From Candidatus Hydrogenedentota bacterium (GTDB lineage Bacteria > Hydrogenedentota > Hydrogenedentia > Hydrogenedentales > SLHB01), in contig PUMX01000119.1 in assembly GCA_003552485.1 (NCBI GenBank), forward strand, positions 1 through 7,298: DNA of 7,298 bases, given 5' to 3'. Under the pieces are notes generated by a model that was not told the origin of the DNA, did not search any database, and was given only the letters and a program-made list of their open reading frames with translations. Positions 1-6,523 of the stretch are shown in pieces (within the stretch, counting starts at the first letter, position 1; each line of letters starts with the position of its first letter). Made by a program: the position numbers and the translations under genes.

Positions 1-2
1 CC

Positions 3-863
3 GCCGTAATTTGGCGCGCGCTTGGAGTAGAAGACGCCACCCCCTCGCCCTCCGGCCAAGCCTTGGCGGAGGAATTGGCCGGGAACCCAGAGCAGCTTGC
101 GCGCTATACGCTTGCCCAAGCATGCGAGGAAGCCCGTTACTATTATGAAGCGTATCGAGCGTATCGGGAGGTCTATGACGATATCGGTGGACAGCCTTAT
201 CTTCTCAGCCAAATGATGGGCATGTTGGCGCTGGCCGATCGCGTCGATGATCCGGCTGGCGAAGGACAAGCCCTGGCGGAAGCGCACCCGGACACGCCCG
301 AGGCGTGGATAGGCCTGTCGCGCATACACGAGCAGGCGCAAGACAACGAGGCCCGTCGTCAAGCGCTCCGCCGGGCCACGGAAGCCGAGCCTGACAGCGC
401 GGCCGCTTGGCGCGCGCTCGCGCAATACGCCAATGAAATCTCCGATTACACATTGGCCCTCGAATGCTATCGCGAGCTCAAGAGGCTCGACCCCGATAGC
501 CCCATCGTCAACAACAACCTCGCGTACTTCCTACTGGCAAGCGGTGAAGATCCCAACGAAGCATTGCCGCTCGCTCAGGCCGCCCACGCAGAGTTACAGG
601 ATAATCCCCATGTCATTCACACGGTTGGATTGGCCCATCTGCGGTTGGGCGAGCTGGATGAAGCGCAACGGAACCTGGATTTCGCCCTGCAAATGCGGCC
701 CGGCGACCCCACGCTGCTGCTGGATTTTGGTCAGTTGCTAGTTGAATTGGGACGCACGGAAGAAGGACGCCGTCATGCGCAATGGGCGGTTCAATTCGCT
801 GATCGCTTCGGGCTGGACTTCCCAAGGCGCGACGAAGCGCTTGCGTTAGCCGAGACAGGCTAA
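3..863 (+). CDS. Tetratricopeptide (TPR) repeat protein, 5' end outside the window
   Basis: The reading frame is open from the first complete codon at base 3 to a TAA at 861-863, giving 286 visible residues with no convincing start, so the gene begins upstream of the window. The protein is helical and built of TPR units. The clearest are at visible residues 99-132, 133-166, 202-235 and 236-269, each with the usual pattern of a bulky aromatic or Leu near position 4, small residues at 8 and 20, and Pro at the end (for example DPDSP and RPGDP). Residues around 170-195 contain NNLAYFLL, a motif common in bacterial TPR proteins with many repeats. TPRs are protein-protein interaction scaffolds, so no partner or pathway can be named. 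No membrane segment is visible in this part. The gene converges on the radical SAM gene and ends 30 bp before the shared hairpin. The TPR assignment is firm; the cellular role is unknown. Confidence 0.9.
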   Translation, partial: AVIWRALGVEDATPSPSGQALAEELAGNPEQLARYTLAQACEEARYYYEAYRAYREVYDDIGGQPYLLSQMMGMLALADRVDDPAGEGQALAEAHPDTPEAWIGLSRIHEQAQDNEARRQALRRATEAEPDSAAAWRALAQYANEISDYTLALECYRELKRLDPDSPIVNNNLAYFLLASGEDPNEALPLAQAAHAELQDNPHVIHTVGLAHLRLGELDEAQRNLDFALQMRPGDPTLLLDFGQLLVELGRTEEGRRHAQWAVQFADRFGLDFPRRDEALALAETG

Positions 864-893
864 CCGCGTTTGACGCCATCAGACACGTCATCA

Positions 894-931
894 CGCCCCC
901 GCAACAACCTATCCCGGTTGTTGCGGGGGCG
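894..931. terminator. Perfect hairpin between convergent genes, probable bidirectional terminator
   Basis: Bases 894-909 (cgcccccgcaacaacc) are the exact reverse complement of 916-931, giving a 16-bp perfect stem with a 6-base loop (tatccc). It lies 30 bp after the TPR stop codon and 25 bp after the radical SAM stop codon on the other strand, so it can fold in both transcripts. Neither side carries a T-tract, so it is not a canonical intrinsic terminator. It may act by stem strength alone, stabilise the 3' ends, or both. Confidence 0.7.
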
Positions 932-956
932 AGTATGCTACACGGGGCCGAACCAG

Positions 957-3569
957 TTAGGCCGAAGCATACTCTGCCCGGGGTTCTGGCGCGAGCTTCG
1001 TGTCCAGCTTGATAACCCGCGTGGTCACGGGATCAAGCTCGAGCAGTTGCAGTATTTCGAGGGGACGCACATTTTTGCCTTCGGCCAACTCGGTTTCGAG
1101 CTCCAGCACTACATTGCCACAGTCGCCGCCCCCCACTTCGAGCCGGGAAATCATGGGCCGGATATCCACCTGAACGTTCGGTCTCACATCGCGCCGCTGT
1201 TTATCGTGCCGTTGGCGCTTGTGTTTCTTCTTGGCCTTGCCTTTGCGCTCAACAAGCAACTGCTCAGCGGCCAACAACTCCTCGGCTTTGCGCGCCACGG
1301 AACGGCAATCCGCCGCCGCTTCGATCCTATACACAAAACCGCGGGTCAGACTCATCAGCGAAGCGCCCTTCAACGGAACCTCCGCAACGGAATACGCGTG
1401 GAATCCGTGGGGCAATGTGGCCTGCAAGCGTTCCAATAGCGCTTCCGGCTCGATGCGCTCTTTAAGCACAATGTCCATGTAATCCCCCGTGGACTCCTCC
1501 CCTACCGGGGGCGCTGTGGCGAAGGTCACTTTGGGATGAGCGTGGAATCCCTGCGAATAAGAAAGCGGCGCCTGAGCGCGGCGCAACGCGCGCGTCCAGG
1601 CATTCACCAGTTCGAGATGGGAAAGGAAGCGCGCTTCGTCAGAGCGGCCAATGCGAAAACGAAGGCGTTGAACCGGTTCGGGTTCCTCGGGCGGCGCCAC
1701 GGGGGCCGGTGTCCAGTCCTTTTCCTCTAGACGGCCTTGCTTCTGGTTCTTCAGCATATACCGGCACAAATCGCGTTCCCGATAGATAACGCCGCAGAGG
1801 TGACACTTGCCCGCCCGGCAATCCAACGCATGCTTGAGTTCGAGCGCCCGGTCCCAGTCTTGCTGGAACCATTTCTTGGGAATCATCACATCGATGTGGT
1901 CCCACGGAAGCCGCTCATTGATGTCCCTTTCCCGCAGCGCGTCGTCGATGCTAAAACCGGTCGCCTCGACCGCCTCAAGCCACGCCTGCATGTTCACGCG
2001 CTCGCCCCACGTTTCAAAACGGGCGCCGCGCCGCCAGGCTTCTTCAATGAGATCGGCCGCGCGCCTGTCACTCCGCGTGATAAGCCCCTCGATGAATGTG
2101 GTTGCTGGTTCGTGGCGGCCAAATTTAACGCCGTGAACGCCCTTAAAACACCGCTCGAGAATTTGCTGGCGGCGTTGCGTTTCCTCAATACCGATCTGCC
2201 CGGCCCATTGGAAAGGCGTAAAGGGTTTGGGCACGAACGTCGACACCCCGAGGTTAACGCGAGCGCCGCGCTTGATCCGGCGCCCAACGTCGGCCGTGCG
2301 CTTACACAGGTCCGCGATAGCTTCAACATCTTCGTCACGCTCGGTCGGCAGTCCGATCATGAAGTAGCACTTGACGTGTTCCCAGCCTCGTCGAAAAGCC
2401 TGCGCGGCCATTTCGAGCAGTTCCTCGTCGGGGATGAACTTGTTGATTACCTGGCGCAACCGGGGCGTGGCGGCCTCTGGCGCAAAAGTCAGGCCGCTAC
2501 GGCGAACGCCGCTCACCATATCAGCCAGCTCCACCGCGAACGAGTCAAGCCGCAACGACGGTAGCGACACGCTTACTCGATGTTGGCCAGCCCGCTCCGC
2601 AGCCTGTTGCACCAATCTGCGCGGCCGTGAGAAGTCGCAAGTTGAAAGAGACACCAACGACACCTCCTCGTAGCCCGTGTTCGCCAAACTCTCCTTCATG
2701 AGCTCGTCCACGTTCGAAAGCGAGCGCTCGCGCACCGGCCGCGTCACCATGCCGGCCTGACAGAAACGGCATCCCTGGGTGCAGCCGCGCAGCACCTCCA
2801 GCGCAAGGCGGTCGTGGACCTGTTGCGTATAGGGAACAACGTAATTCGCTGGAAACGTGGTCCGGTCGAGATCATGCACAAGCCGTTTCACAACCGGACG
2901 CGCGTCCTCCCTTGGCAACACACGCCCGTCCGGCATGGTTTCAAAGGGATATAGCTCCGGCACATAAAACCCATCGAGCTCTGCAATAGCCTCGAGTTTT
3001 TCCCGCCGAGTAGCGCCGCGCATGGAGCGCATCAACTCGGCCAACTCCCCCACGGCCTCCTCCCCGTCGCCAATAACGAAGAAATCCATGAAGGGCGCTA
3101 ACGGCTCAGGATTAAAGACGGCAGGGCCTCCGCCGAATATCAGAGGATGGTGATTCTCGCGGTGTTCCGAGCGCACCGGCAGTCCGGTAAGGTCAATGAT
3201 GTTCAGGATATTGGTGTAGGTCAACTCCGATTGCAACGTAAACCCGATCAGATCCATCTCCGCCAAGGAATCCTTGGACTCATTGACAAACAACGGGAGA
3301 CTTCGTCCGCGCAGGATCTCTTCCATATCAGGGGCCGGCGCGTAAGCGCGTTCAGCCCAACACCAGGGAAACTGATTGAGAATTGAGTAGAGGATAAGCA
3401 ATCCCAAGTTCCCTAACCCCAAATCGTAGAGGTCGGGAAAAACCAACGCTACACGCAGATCGACGTCCTCGGGGTTCTTGTGGACTGTGTTAACCTCCGT
3501 GCCCAAGTACCGCGAGGGCTTCTCGACACGGGGAAGGATTTCCCTGTACAAGACTTCACTCAGGGTCAT
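957..3569 (-). CDS. Radical SAM protein, TIGR03960-like, with fused C-terminal DUF2344/TIGR03936 domain
   Basis: This 870-residue protein has three parts. Residues about 20-200 resemble a B12-binding-like fold (VALVFPDLYDLG; FGGGPAVFNPEP; FVIGDGEEAV) but lack the DxHxxG cobalamin motif. Residues about 245-480 form the radical SAM barrel, with the iron-sulfur motif CTQGCRFC (CxxxCxxC, C263, C267, C270) that reductively cleaves S-adenosylmethionine. Residues about 635-870 match the radical-SAM-linked domain TIGR03936/DUF2344 (RFRIGRSDEARFLSHLE; QGFHAHPKV). A further Cys cluster (C584, C589, C592, C602) lies between them. I chose the ATG at 3569 because AAGGAG sits 10 bp upstream and the protein then starts close to LYREILPRVEKPSRYLG, typical of the family; an in-frame ATG at 3611 has no ribosome binding site. 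In many bacteria the two parts are separate neighbouring genes beside rng, rplU and rpmA, none of which is here. The substrate is unknown to me. A Lys/Arg-rich insertion at residues 777-793 is unusual. Confidence 0.93.
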   Translation of the reverse strand: MTLSEVLYREILPRVEKPSRYLGTEVNTVHKNPEDVDLRVALVFPDLYDLGLGNLGLLILYSILNQFPWCWAERAYAPAPDMEEILRGRSLPLFVNESKDSLAEMDLIGFTLQSELTYTNILNIIDLTGLPVRSEHRENHHPLIFGGGPAVFNPEPLAPFMDFFVIGDGEEAVGELAELMRSMRGATRREKLEAIAELDGFYVPELYPFETMPDGRVLPREDARPVVKRLVHDLDRTTFPANYVVPYTQQVHDRLALEVLRGCTQGCRFCQAGMVTRPVRERSLSNVDELMKESLANTGYEEVSLVSLSTCDFSRPRRLVQQAAERAGQHRVSVSLPSLRLDSFAVELADMVSGVRRSGLTFAPEAATPRLRQVINKFIPDEELLEMAAQAFRRGWEHVKCYFMIGLPTERDEDVEAIADLCKRTADVGRRIKRGARVNLGVSTFVPKPFTPFQWAGQIGIEETQRRQQILERCFKGVHGVKFGRHEPATTFIEGLITRSDRRAADLIEEAWRRGARFETWGERVNMQAWLEAVEATGFSIDDALRERDINERLPWDHIDVMIPKKWFQQDWDRALELKHALDCRAGKCHLCGVIYRERDLCRYMLKNQKQGRLEEKDWTPAPVAPPEEPEPVQRLRFRIGRSDEARFLSHLELVNAWTRALRRAQAPLSYSQGFHAHPKVTFATAPPVGEESTGDYMDIVLKERIEPEALLERLQATLPHGFHAYSVAEVPLKGASLMSLTRGFVYRIEAAADCRSVARKAEELLAAEQLLVERKGKAKKKHKRQRHDKQRRDVRPNVQVDIRPMISRLEVGGGDCGNVVLELETELAEGKNVRPLEILQLLELDPVTTRVIKLDTKLAPEPRAEYASA

Positions 3570-3579
3570 ACAGTTGCCT

Positions 3580-3585
3580 CTCCTT
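3580..3585 (-). promoter_or_regulatory. Shine-Dalgarno site fixing the radical SAM start
   Basis: On the - strand AAGGAG lies 10 bases before the ATG at 3569-3567. The alternative ATG at 3611-3609 is preceded by a C/G-rich stretch with no purine-rich ribosome binding site. This decides the start codon. Confidence 0.75.
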
Positions 3586-3770
3586 GATATCGGGATTGGA
3601 AAACGGCCCATTACGGGGTTTGTGCGGCCGTGGCATCGTTTGCGAGCAAATACCCTCTACAGACAAGAGCGGACGCGGGTATGGGCGCCTGTTCACTGCG
3701 CTGGATGCGGGTTGAGAGCGTCCATGGCCGCGCCAAGCGCAATAACGGGGCCATGAAGACGCGATTTTGT

Positions 3771-3799
3771 ATCATACGGACCGTTGCCTGAGTGCGCAA
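3771..3799 (-). promoter_or_regulatory. Candidate sigma-70-type promoter for the radical SAM gene
   Basis: Read on the - strand, TTGCGC (3799-3794) and TATGAT (3776-3771) are separated by 17 bases. The -10 matches the consensus at five of six positions, the -35 at three. Transcription would start near 3764 and give a leader of about 195 bases before the ATG at 3569. The -35 overlaps one arm of a short inverted repeat (cgttgc 3782-3787 / gcaacg 3796-3801). This is a prediction from sequence only, and the consensus may not fit this phylum. Confidence 0.3.
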
Positions 3800-3851
3800 C
3801 GCTATCTGGGTTTTCCCTTTGACGCCGTAACATTGAGGCGCTACTTGTGTG

Positions 3852-3880
3852 TTGCCGTAAACGCGATGGTGCATTACAAT
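3852..3880 (+). promoter_or_regulatory. Candidate sigma-70-type promoter for the 65-residue orphan gene
   Basis: TTGCCG (3852-3857) and TACAAT (3875-3880) are 17 bases apart. The -10 matches the consensus at five of six positions, the -35 at four. Transcription would start near 3887, giving about 100 bases of leader before the ATG at 3988. It lies inside the possible transposase debris and points away from the candidate radical SAM promoter. Confidence 0.4.
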
Positions 3881-3987
3881 GAAACCATTCGAAAGACGAT
3901 TGGAATTCCCGCCCAACTTTGTTAGGCCCGCCGTGAAAAAGTGACCATGGCGTCAGGGCGGAACAGCAACAGAAGGAAGGACCCGGC

Positions 3988-4185
3988 ATGGCGAAAACAA
4001 TACGCATCACACAATGGTCTGGCGGAAAGCCCGCCATGATGTATTATGTCACCCAAACGCCCCAGTTCGAAGGCATCTGGTGCACTCTGGTCACTGAAGA
4101 TGGCAATAAAGTACGTCTGTCAGGCAATCTTACCGTAGAAGAAGGGGAATTCAAAGAACGCCCGATAAGCGGCCGCGCCCACTAA
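3988..4185 (+). CDS. Small orphan protein of unknown function, 65 residues
   Basis: I do not recognise a family. The frame starts at an ATG with the purine-rich ribosome binding site aaggaagg (3973-3980) seven bases upstream, and ends at TAA 4183-4185, only seven bases before a strong intrinsic terminator. The product has alternating hydrophobic and polar residues, several aromatics (W10, Y19, Y20, F27, W31) and glycines, and no obvious helix, signal peptide or membrane segment. It reads like a small all-beta protein. A single Cys (C32) follows W31. The N-terminus is mildly basic (K3, R6, K14) and the second half carries acidic residues (EEGEF). The good start context and terminator argue that it is a real single-gene unit despite its size. 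The next gene downstream, for the TolC-like protein, is separated by the terminator and about 380 bp, so no functional link is implied. Confidence 0.75.
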   Translation: MAKTIRITQWSGGKPAMMYYVTQTPQFEGIWCTLVTEDGNKVRLSGNLTVEEGEFKERPISGRAH

Positions 4186-4192
4186 CCCCCGT

Positions 4193-4231
4193 CTCTCTCC
4201 AATGGCCTGCGCGCCGTTGGAGAGAGCTTTT
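4193..4231 (+). terminator. Intrinsic terminator of the small orphan gene
   Basis: Bases 4193-4206 pair with 4213-4226: ten perfect pairs (ctctctccaa / ttggagagag), one G-T wobble and three G-C pairs, closing a six-base loop. The right arm is followed by ctttt (4227-4231). This is a classic rho-independent terminator, seven bases after the stop codon. Confidence 0.9.
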
Positions 4232-4613
4232 CGACGGAAACTACTCACAATCCATACGCAGTGCCGGTCGACACAACGCTAAGCGCTTTGCCCTCCATGG
4301 ATTACATGGATTAGCCCCCCGGCTGACGCAACCTGGTCGCCGCAACTCCGGGCGCCAACGCCGGAGACCCTGTTCCGCCTGAGCAAGCCTGCGATGGAAC
4401 TTTTAGGCCATTGGGCGGGTTAACTCTGCGGGGTGAGGTGTGTGCGACTGTCGCGCAGACATTGCTCCCCGGAACCACATGCGTCATTGTTGGCGTGTTG
4501 GAGGCTCGGAATAGGAGGGGGCGCGGACATGCGGGCATTAGGTGGCTGGCTCGTGGCGTTTCCTCTTGTGGATGGCGCAACAGACTTGCAGAAGGTGAAA
4601 CAGGCAATTGGTC
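4232..4613. other. Intergenic region upstream of the efflux operon
   Basis: About 380 bp lie between the terminator and the TolC-like start. I found no convincing protein gene, tRNA or structured RNA wholly inside it. It contains a 9-bp tandem repeat (4296-4313) and a short hairpin (ctccgg 4346-4351 / ccggag 4361-4366). A very strong Shine-Dalgarno sequence at 4513-4520 serves an overlapping frame rather than the TolC frame. Promoter matches for the operon are poor (best TTGCTC-17-CATTGT, ending near 4490), so the true promoter is not identified. Confidence 0.5.
4296..4313. repeat. Perfect 9-bp tandem repeat
   Basis: The unit catggatta occurs twice in immediate succession (4296-4304 and 4305-4313). 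It lies in the non-coding region ahead of the efflux operon. It could be a paired protein-binding site or a chance duplication; nothing else supports either. Confidence 0.4.
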
Positions 4614-4756
4614 ATGGATTTTCTGAAGCATTCTCTGACAACCAGGTTAACGACCGTCTTCAGCGCAACCTGGCCCGGTGTTGGACTTGCCGCCTCGGGC
4701 GCGCTGGTGTTGGTTGTGGGAGGATGCACCACTACCGGCTTCAAGGAAGCGGCTGA
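4513..4756 (+). other. Strong ribosome binding site and 75-residue frame overlapping the TolC start
   Basis: AGGAGGGG (4513-4520) precedes an ATG at 4529 by about ten bases and opens a frame of 75 codons ending at 4756. The frame begins MRALGGWLVAFPLVDGATDL and runs through the TolC start in another frame. The TolC frame itself has only weak initiation signals. The small frame could be a leader that couples translation into the TolC gene, or the signals could be coincidental. The product is not recognisable, its second half is the shadow of the TolC signal peptide region, and I do not claim it as a gene. Confidence 0.25.
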
Positions 4757-6485
4757 TAAAGAAGTATACGATATCATAGAAAGCGCGTCGCCCGAGGTGC
4801 CCGGGATGACGGAAGACTATGAGATTGAGCCGGAGCGATTGCTCGATCTCAGTGATTTACCCATTGTGGAAGAGGCGCCCGAATACCTTGGCGAAGAGGG
4901 CGAACTCGAGGTGGGCGCGGGAATTGTAAGCCTCGAAAAGGCCCTGGAACTGGCGTTTCGTAACAACCGCTCGTATCAAAATCAGAAGGAGATGCTGTAC
5001 CTAACGGCGCTCGATCTGACACTCGAACGGCATCAATATCGGCCCCGCTTTTTCGGCCGCGCCCAAACTACGCTCACCGCCGACACACGCGACGAATTCC
5101 GCGTGTCGACCGAAGGCCAAATCGTTCAGACCGCCCCAAACCTAGTGCGCGAGGTTGGCCAGCTCGCCGGAACGCCCGGCGATCTGCTGAGCCGCTATGC
5201 GCGTGTTGTCGAATCGGCCGGCCTCGCCTCGGGCGTTACCCAGCCCCGGCGCGAGGTCGTCGATGAACGGCGCGTAACGGGCAGCGCGGCCACCGGCGCG
5301 GACATGCTCGTGCGGGGCGGCGCGCAAGTCGCCGTGGACTTAACATCCAATTTCCTGCGATTTATTACTGGCGACCCTCGCACGCAGACTTCATCGGCCT
5401 TGGGAGCCGCTATAACCCAGCCTTTGCTGCGCGGCGCGGGGCGGCGCGTCGCCGATGAGGCTCTGACACAGGCGGAACGCAACCTGCTCTATCAACTACG
5501 CAGTTTCACGCGGTTTCGCCAGGAGTTCGCCATTGACGTCGCGAGCGCATACTACCGCGTTCTTCAGAATCGCGACATGGCCCGTAACAACTATCTTGGT
5601 TACGAAGCGTTCCTCCAAGGCGCCGAACGTCAGCGGGCCTTGGCCGAAGCCGGACGCGTCACCGAGACGGACTTGGGCCGGAGCGTGCAGGCTGAATTGA
5701 GCGCTGAAGATTCGTGGACACGCTCCATTCGGGCCTACCGCGAGAGTTTGGACCAGTTTAAGATTCTGCTGGGGCTTTCAACGGATGCGTTGATCGTTCT
5801 CGACGACAACGAACTGGATGAGCTACGTGAACACGGCTTGATCCACCCCGACCTGGAGGCGGACGAGGCCGCCAGCATCGCTATGGCTGCACGCCTCGAT
5901 CTTTACACTACTGTGGATGAGGTCCATGACGCGGCGCGCCGGGTAGACATAGCCACGAACGCGCTGCAACCCCGGGCCGATGTAACCTTGGCGGCGGATG
6001 TGCCAAGCGAACCCGGAGACGACCGTTGGAGCGATCTTAGCTGGCGGCGCTTGGAATGGCGGGCGGGGGTGGACCTCGACTTAGCCCTCGATCGCAAGGC
6101 ACAGCGAAACGCGTTCCGGCGCGCGCTTATCAACTATGAACGGGCGCTGCGTTCACTGGAATTGGCGGAGGATAACGTTAAACTTGATGTGCGCAGCGCG
6201 TGGCGGAATCTCGAGCAGGCCGAGCGTAGTTTCCGGATCAGAGAAATCGGCGTGGAGGTTAACGAACGCCGCGTGCGTGAGCAGGAATTGCTCGCGGAAG
6301 CAGGCCGCGCCACGACGCTTGACCAAATCGACGCGCAGAATGACCTCGTGGCGGCGCGCAACACCATGACCGCCGCCTTGATCGATCACACATTGGCCCG
6401 TTTGGCGCTATGGCGCGATATGGGCTTGCTATACATCAAACCCGACGGACAATGGGAGGAACTCTCGGACATTGAAGAGCTCTGA
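4614..6485 (+). CDS. TolC-family outer-membrane efflux lipoprotein
   Basis: This 623-residue protein is probably the outer-membrane exit duct of a tripartite pump or type I-like secretion system. Residues 1-37 form a long lipoprotein signal peptide (K6 and R11 in the N-region, then GALVLVVGGC) with Cys38 as the lipidated residue. An acidic linker follows (about 39-100). The first outer-membrane efflux unit runs from about 104 to 390 (SLEKALELAFRNN; ITQPLLRGAG; RVTETDLGRS, a typical long-helix pattern). The second covers about 415-605 (AMAARLDLYTTVDEV; LAEAGRATTLDQIDAQNDL; LARLALWRDMGLL). The two halves are the usual TolC internal repeat. TolC relatives are usually 400-500 residues, so this one is long; extra sequence lies near 158-228. 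I chose ATG 4614; TTG at 4608 is possible and an in-frame stop at 4596 excludes anything further upstream. Weak agg (4602-4604) is the only nearby ribosome binding site. The membrane fusion gene follows after 38 bp, suggesting an operon. Confidence 0.9.
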   Translation: MDFLKHSLTTRLTTVFSATWPGVGLAASGALVLVVGGCTTTGFKEAADKEVYDIIESASPEVPGMTEDYEIEPERLLDLSDLPIVEEAPEYLGEEGELEVGAGIVSLEKALELAFRNNRSYQNQKEMLYLTALDLTLERHQYRPRFFGRAQTTLTADTRDEFRVSTEGQIVQTAPNLVREVGQLAGTPGDLLSRYARVVESAGLASGVTQPRREVVDERRVTGSAATGADMLVRGGAQVAVDLTSNFLRFITGDPRTQTSSALGAAITQPLLRGAGRRVADEALTQAERNLLYQLRSFTRFRQEFAIDVASAYYRVLQNRDMARNNYLGYEAFLQGAERQRALAEAGRVTETDLGRSVQAELSAEDSWTRSIRAYRESLDQFKILLGLSTDALIVLDDNELDELREHGLIHPDLEADEAASIAMAARLDLYTTVDEVHDAARRVDIATNALQPRADVTLAADVPSEPGDDRWSDLSWRRLEWRAGVDLDLALDRKAQRNAFRRALINYERALRSLELAEDNVKLDVRSAWRNLEQAERSFRIREIGVEVNERRVREQELLAEAGRATTLDQIDAQNDLVAARNTMTAALIDHTLARLALWRDMGLLYIKPDGQWEELSDIEEL

Positions 6486-6523
6486 GGCGGTTTCCGCGAC
6501 CCAACGAAAGGACGGTTGCAACA

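Larger units (their letters stand above)
3711..3923 (+). pseudogene. Possible decayed transposase C-terminal fragment (frameshifted)
   Basis: Two adjacent + strand frames read like one broken protein. The first (3711-3791, ending at TGA) gives VESVHGRAKRNNGAMKTRF and onward, with an E..HGR.KR pattern like the region around the last catalytic Glu of DDE transposases. The second, one frame over (about 3788-3923, ending at TAG), gives QRYLGFPFDAVTLRRYL and then HYNETIRKTIGIPAQL, resembling the HYN..R tail common at transposase C-termini. No start codon, no complete catalytic triad and no terminal inverted repeats are visible. I cannot name an IS family. It could be ordinary intergenic sequence that happens to look coding, and the call is weak. 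Confidence 0.2.

Noticed and set aside
1737..2564. A 275-codon open frame on the + strand inside the radical SAM gene
   Set aside because: The - strand frame there encodes the conserved part of the radical SAM protein; the + strand product is its compositional shadow.
3570..3611. A longer radical SAM protein starting at the upstream ATG
   Set aside because: No ribosome binding site precedes it, while AAGGAG is well placed for the ATG at 3569, where family-like sequence begins.
3611..4037. Two overlapping - strand frames of about 100-114 codons upstream of the radical SAM gene
   Set aside because: They start within or beside the orphan gene, lack ribosome binding sites, and their products show no recognisable or family-like pattern.
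4346..4366. Hairpin ctccgg / ccggag as a terminator or riboswitch part
   Set aside because: The stem is only six pairs with a nine-base loop and no T-tract, and I saw no conserved riboswitch core around it.
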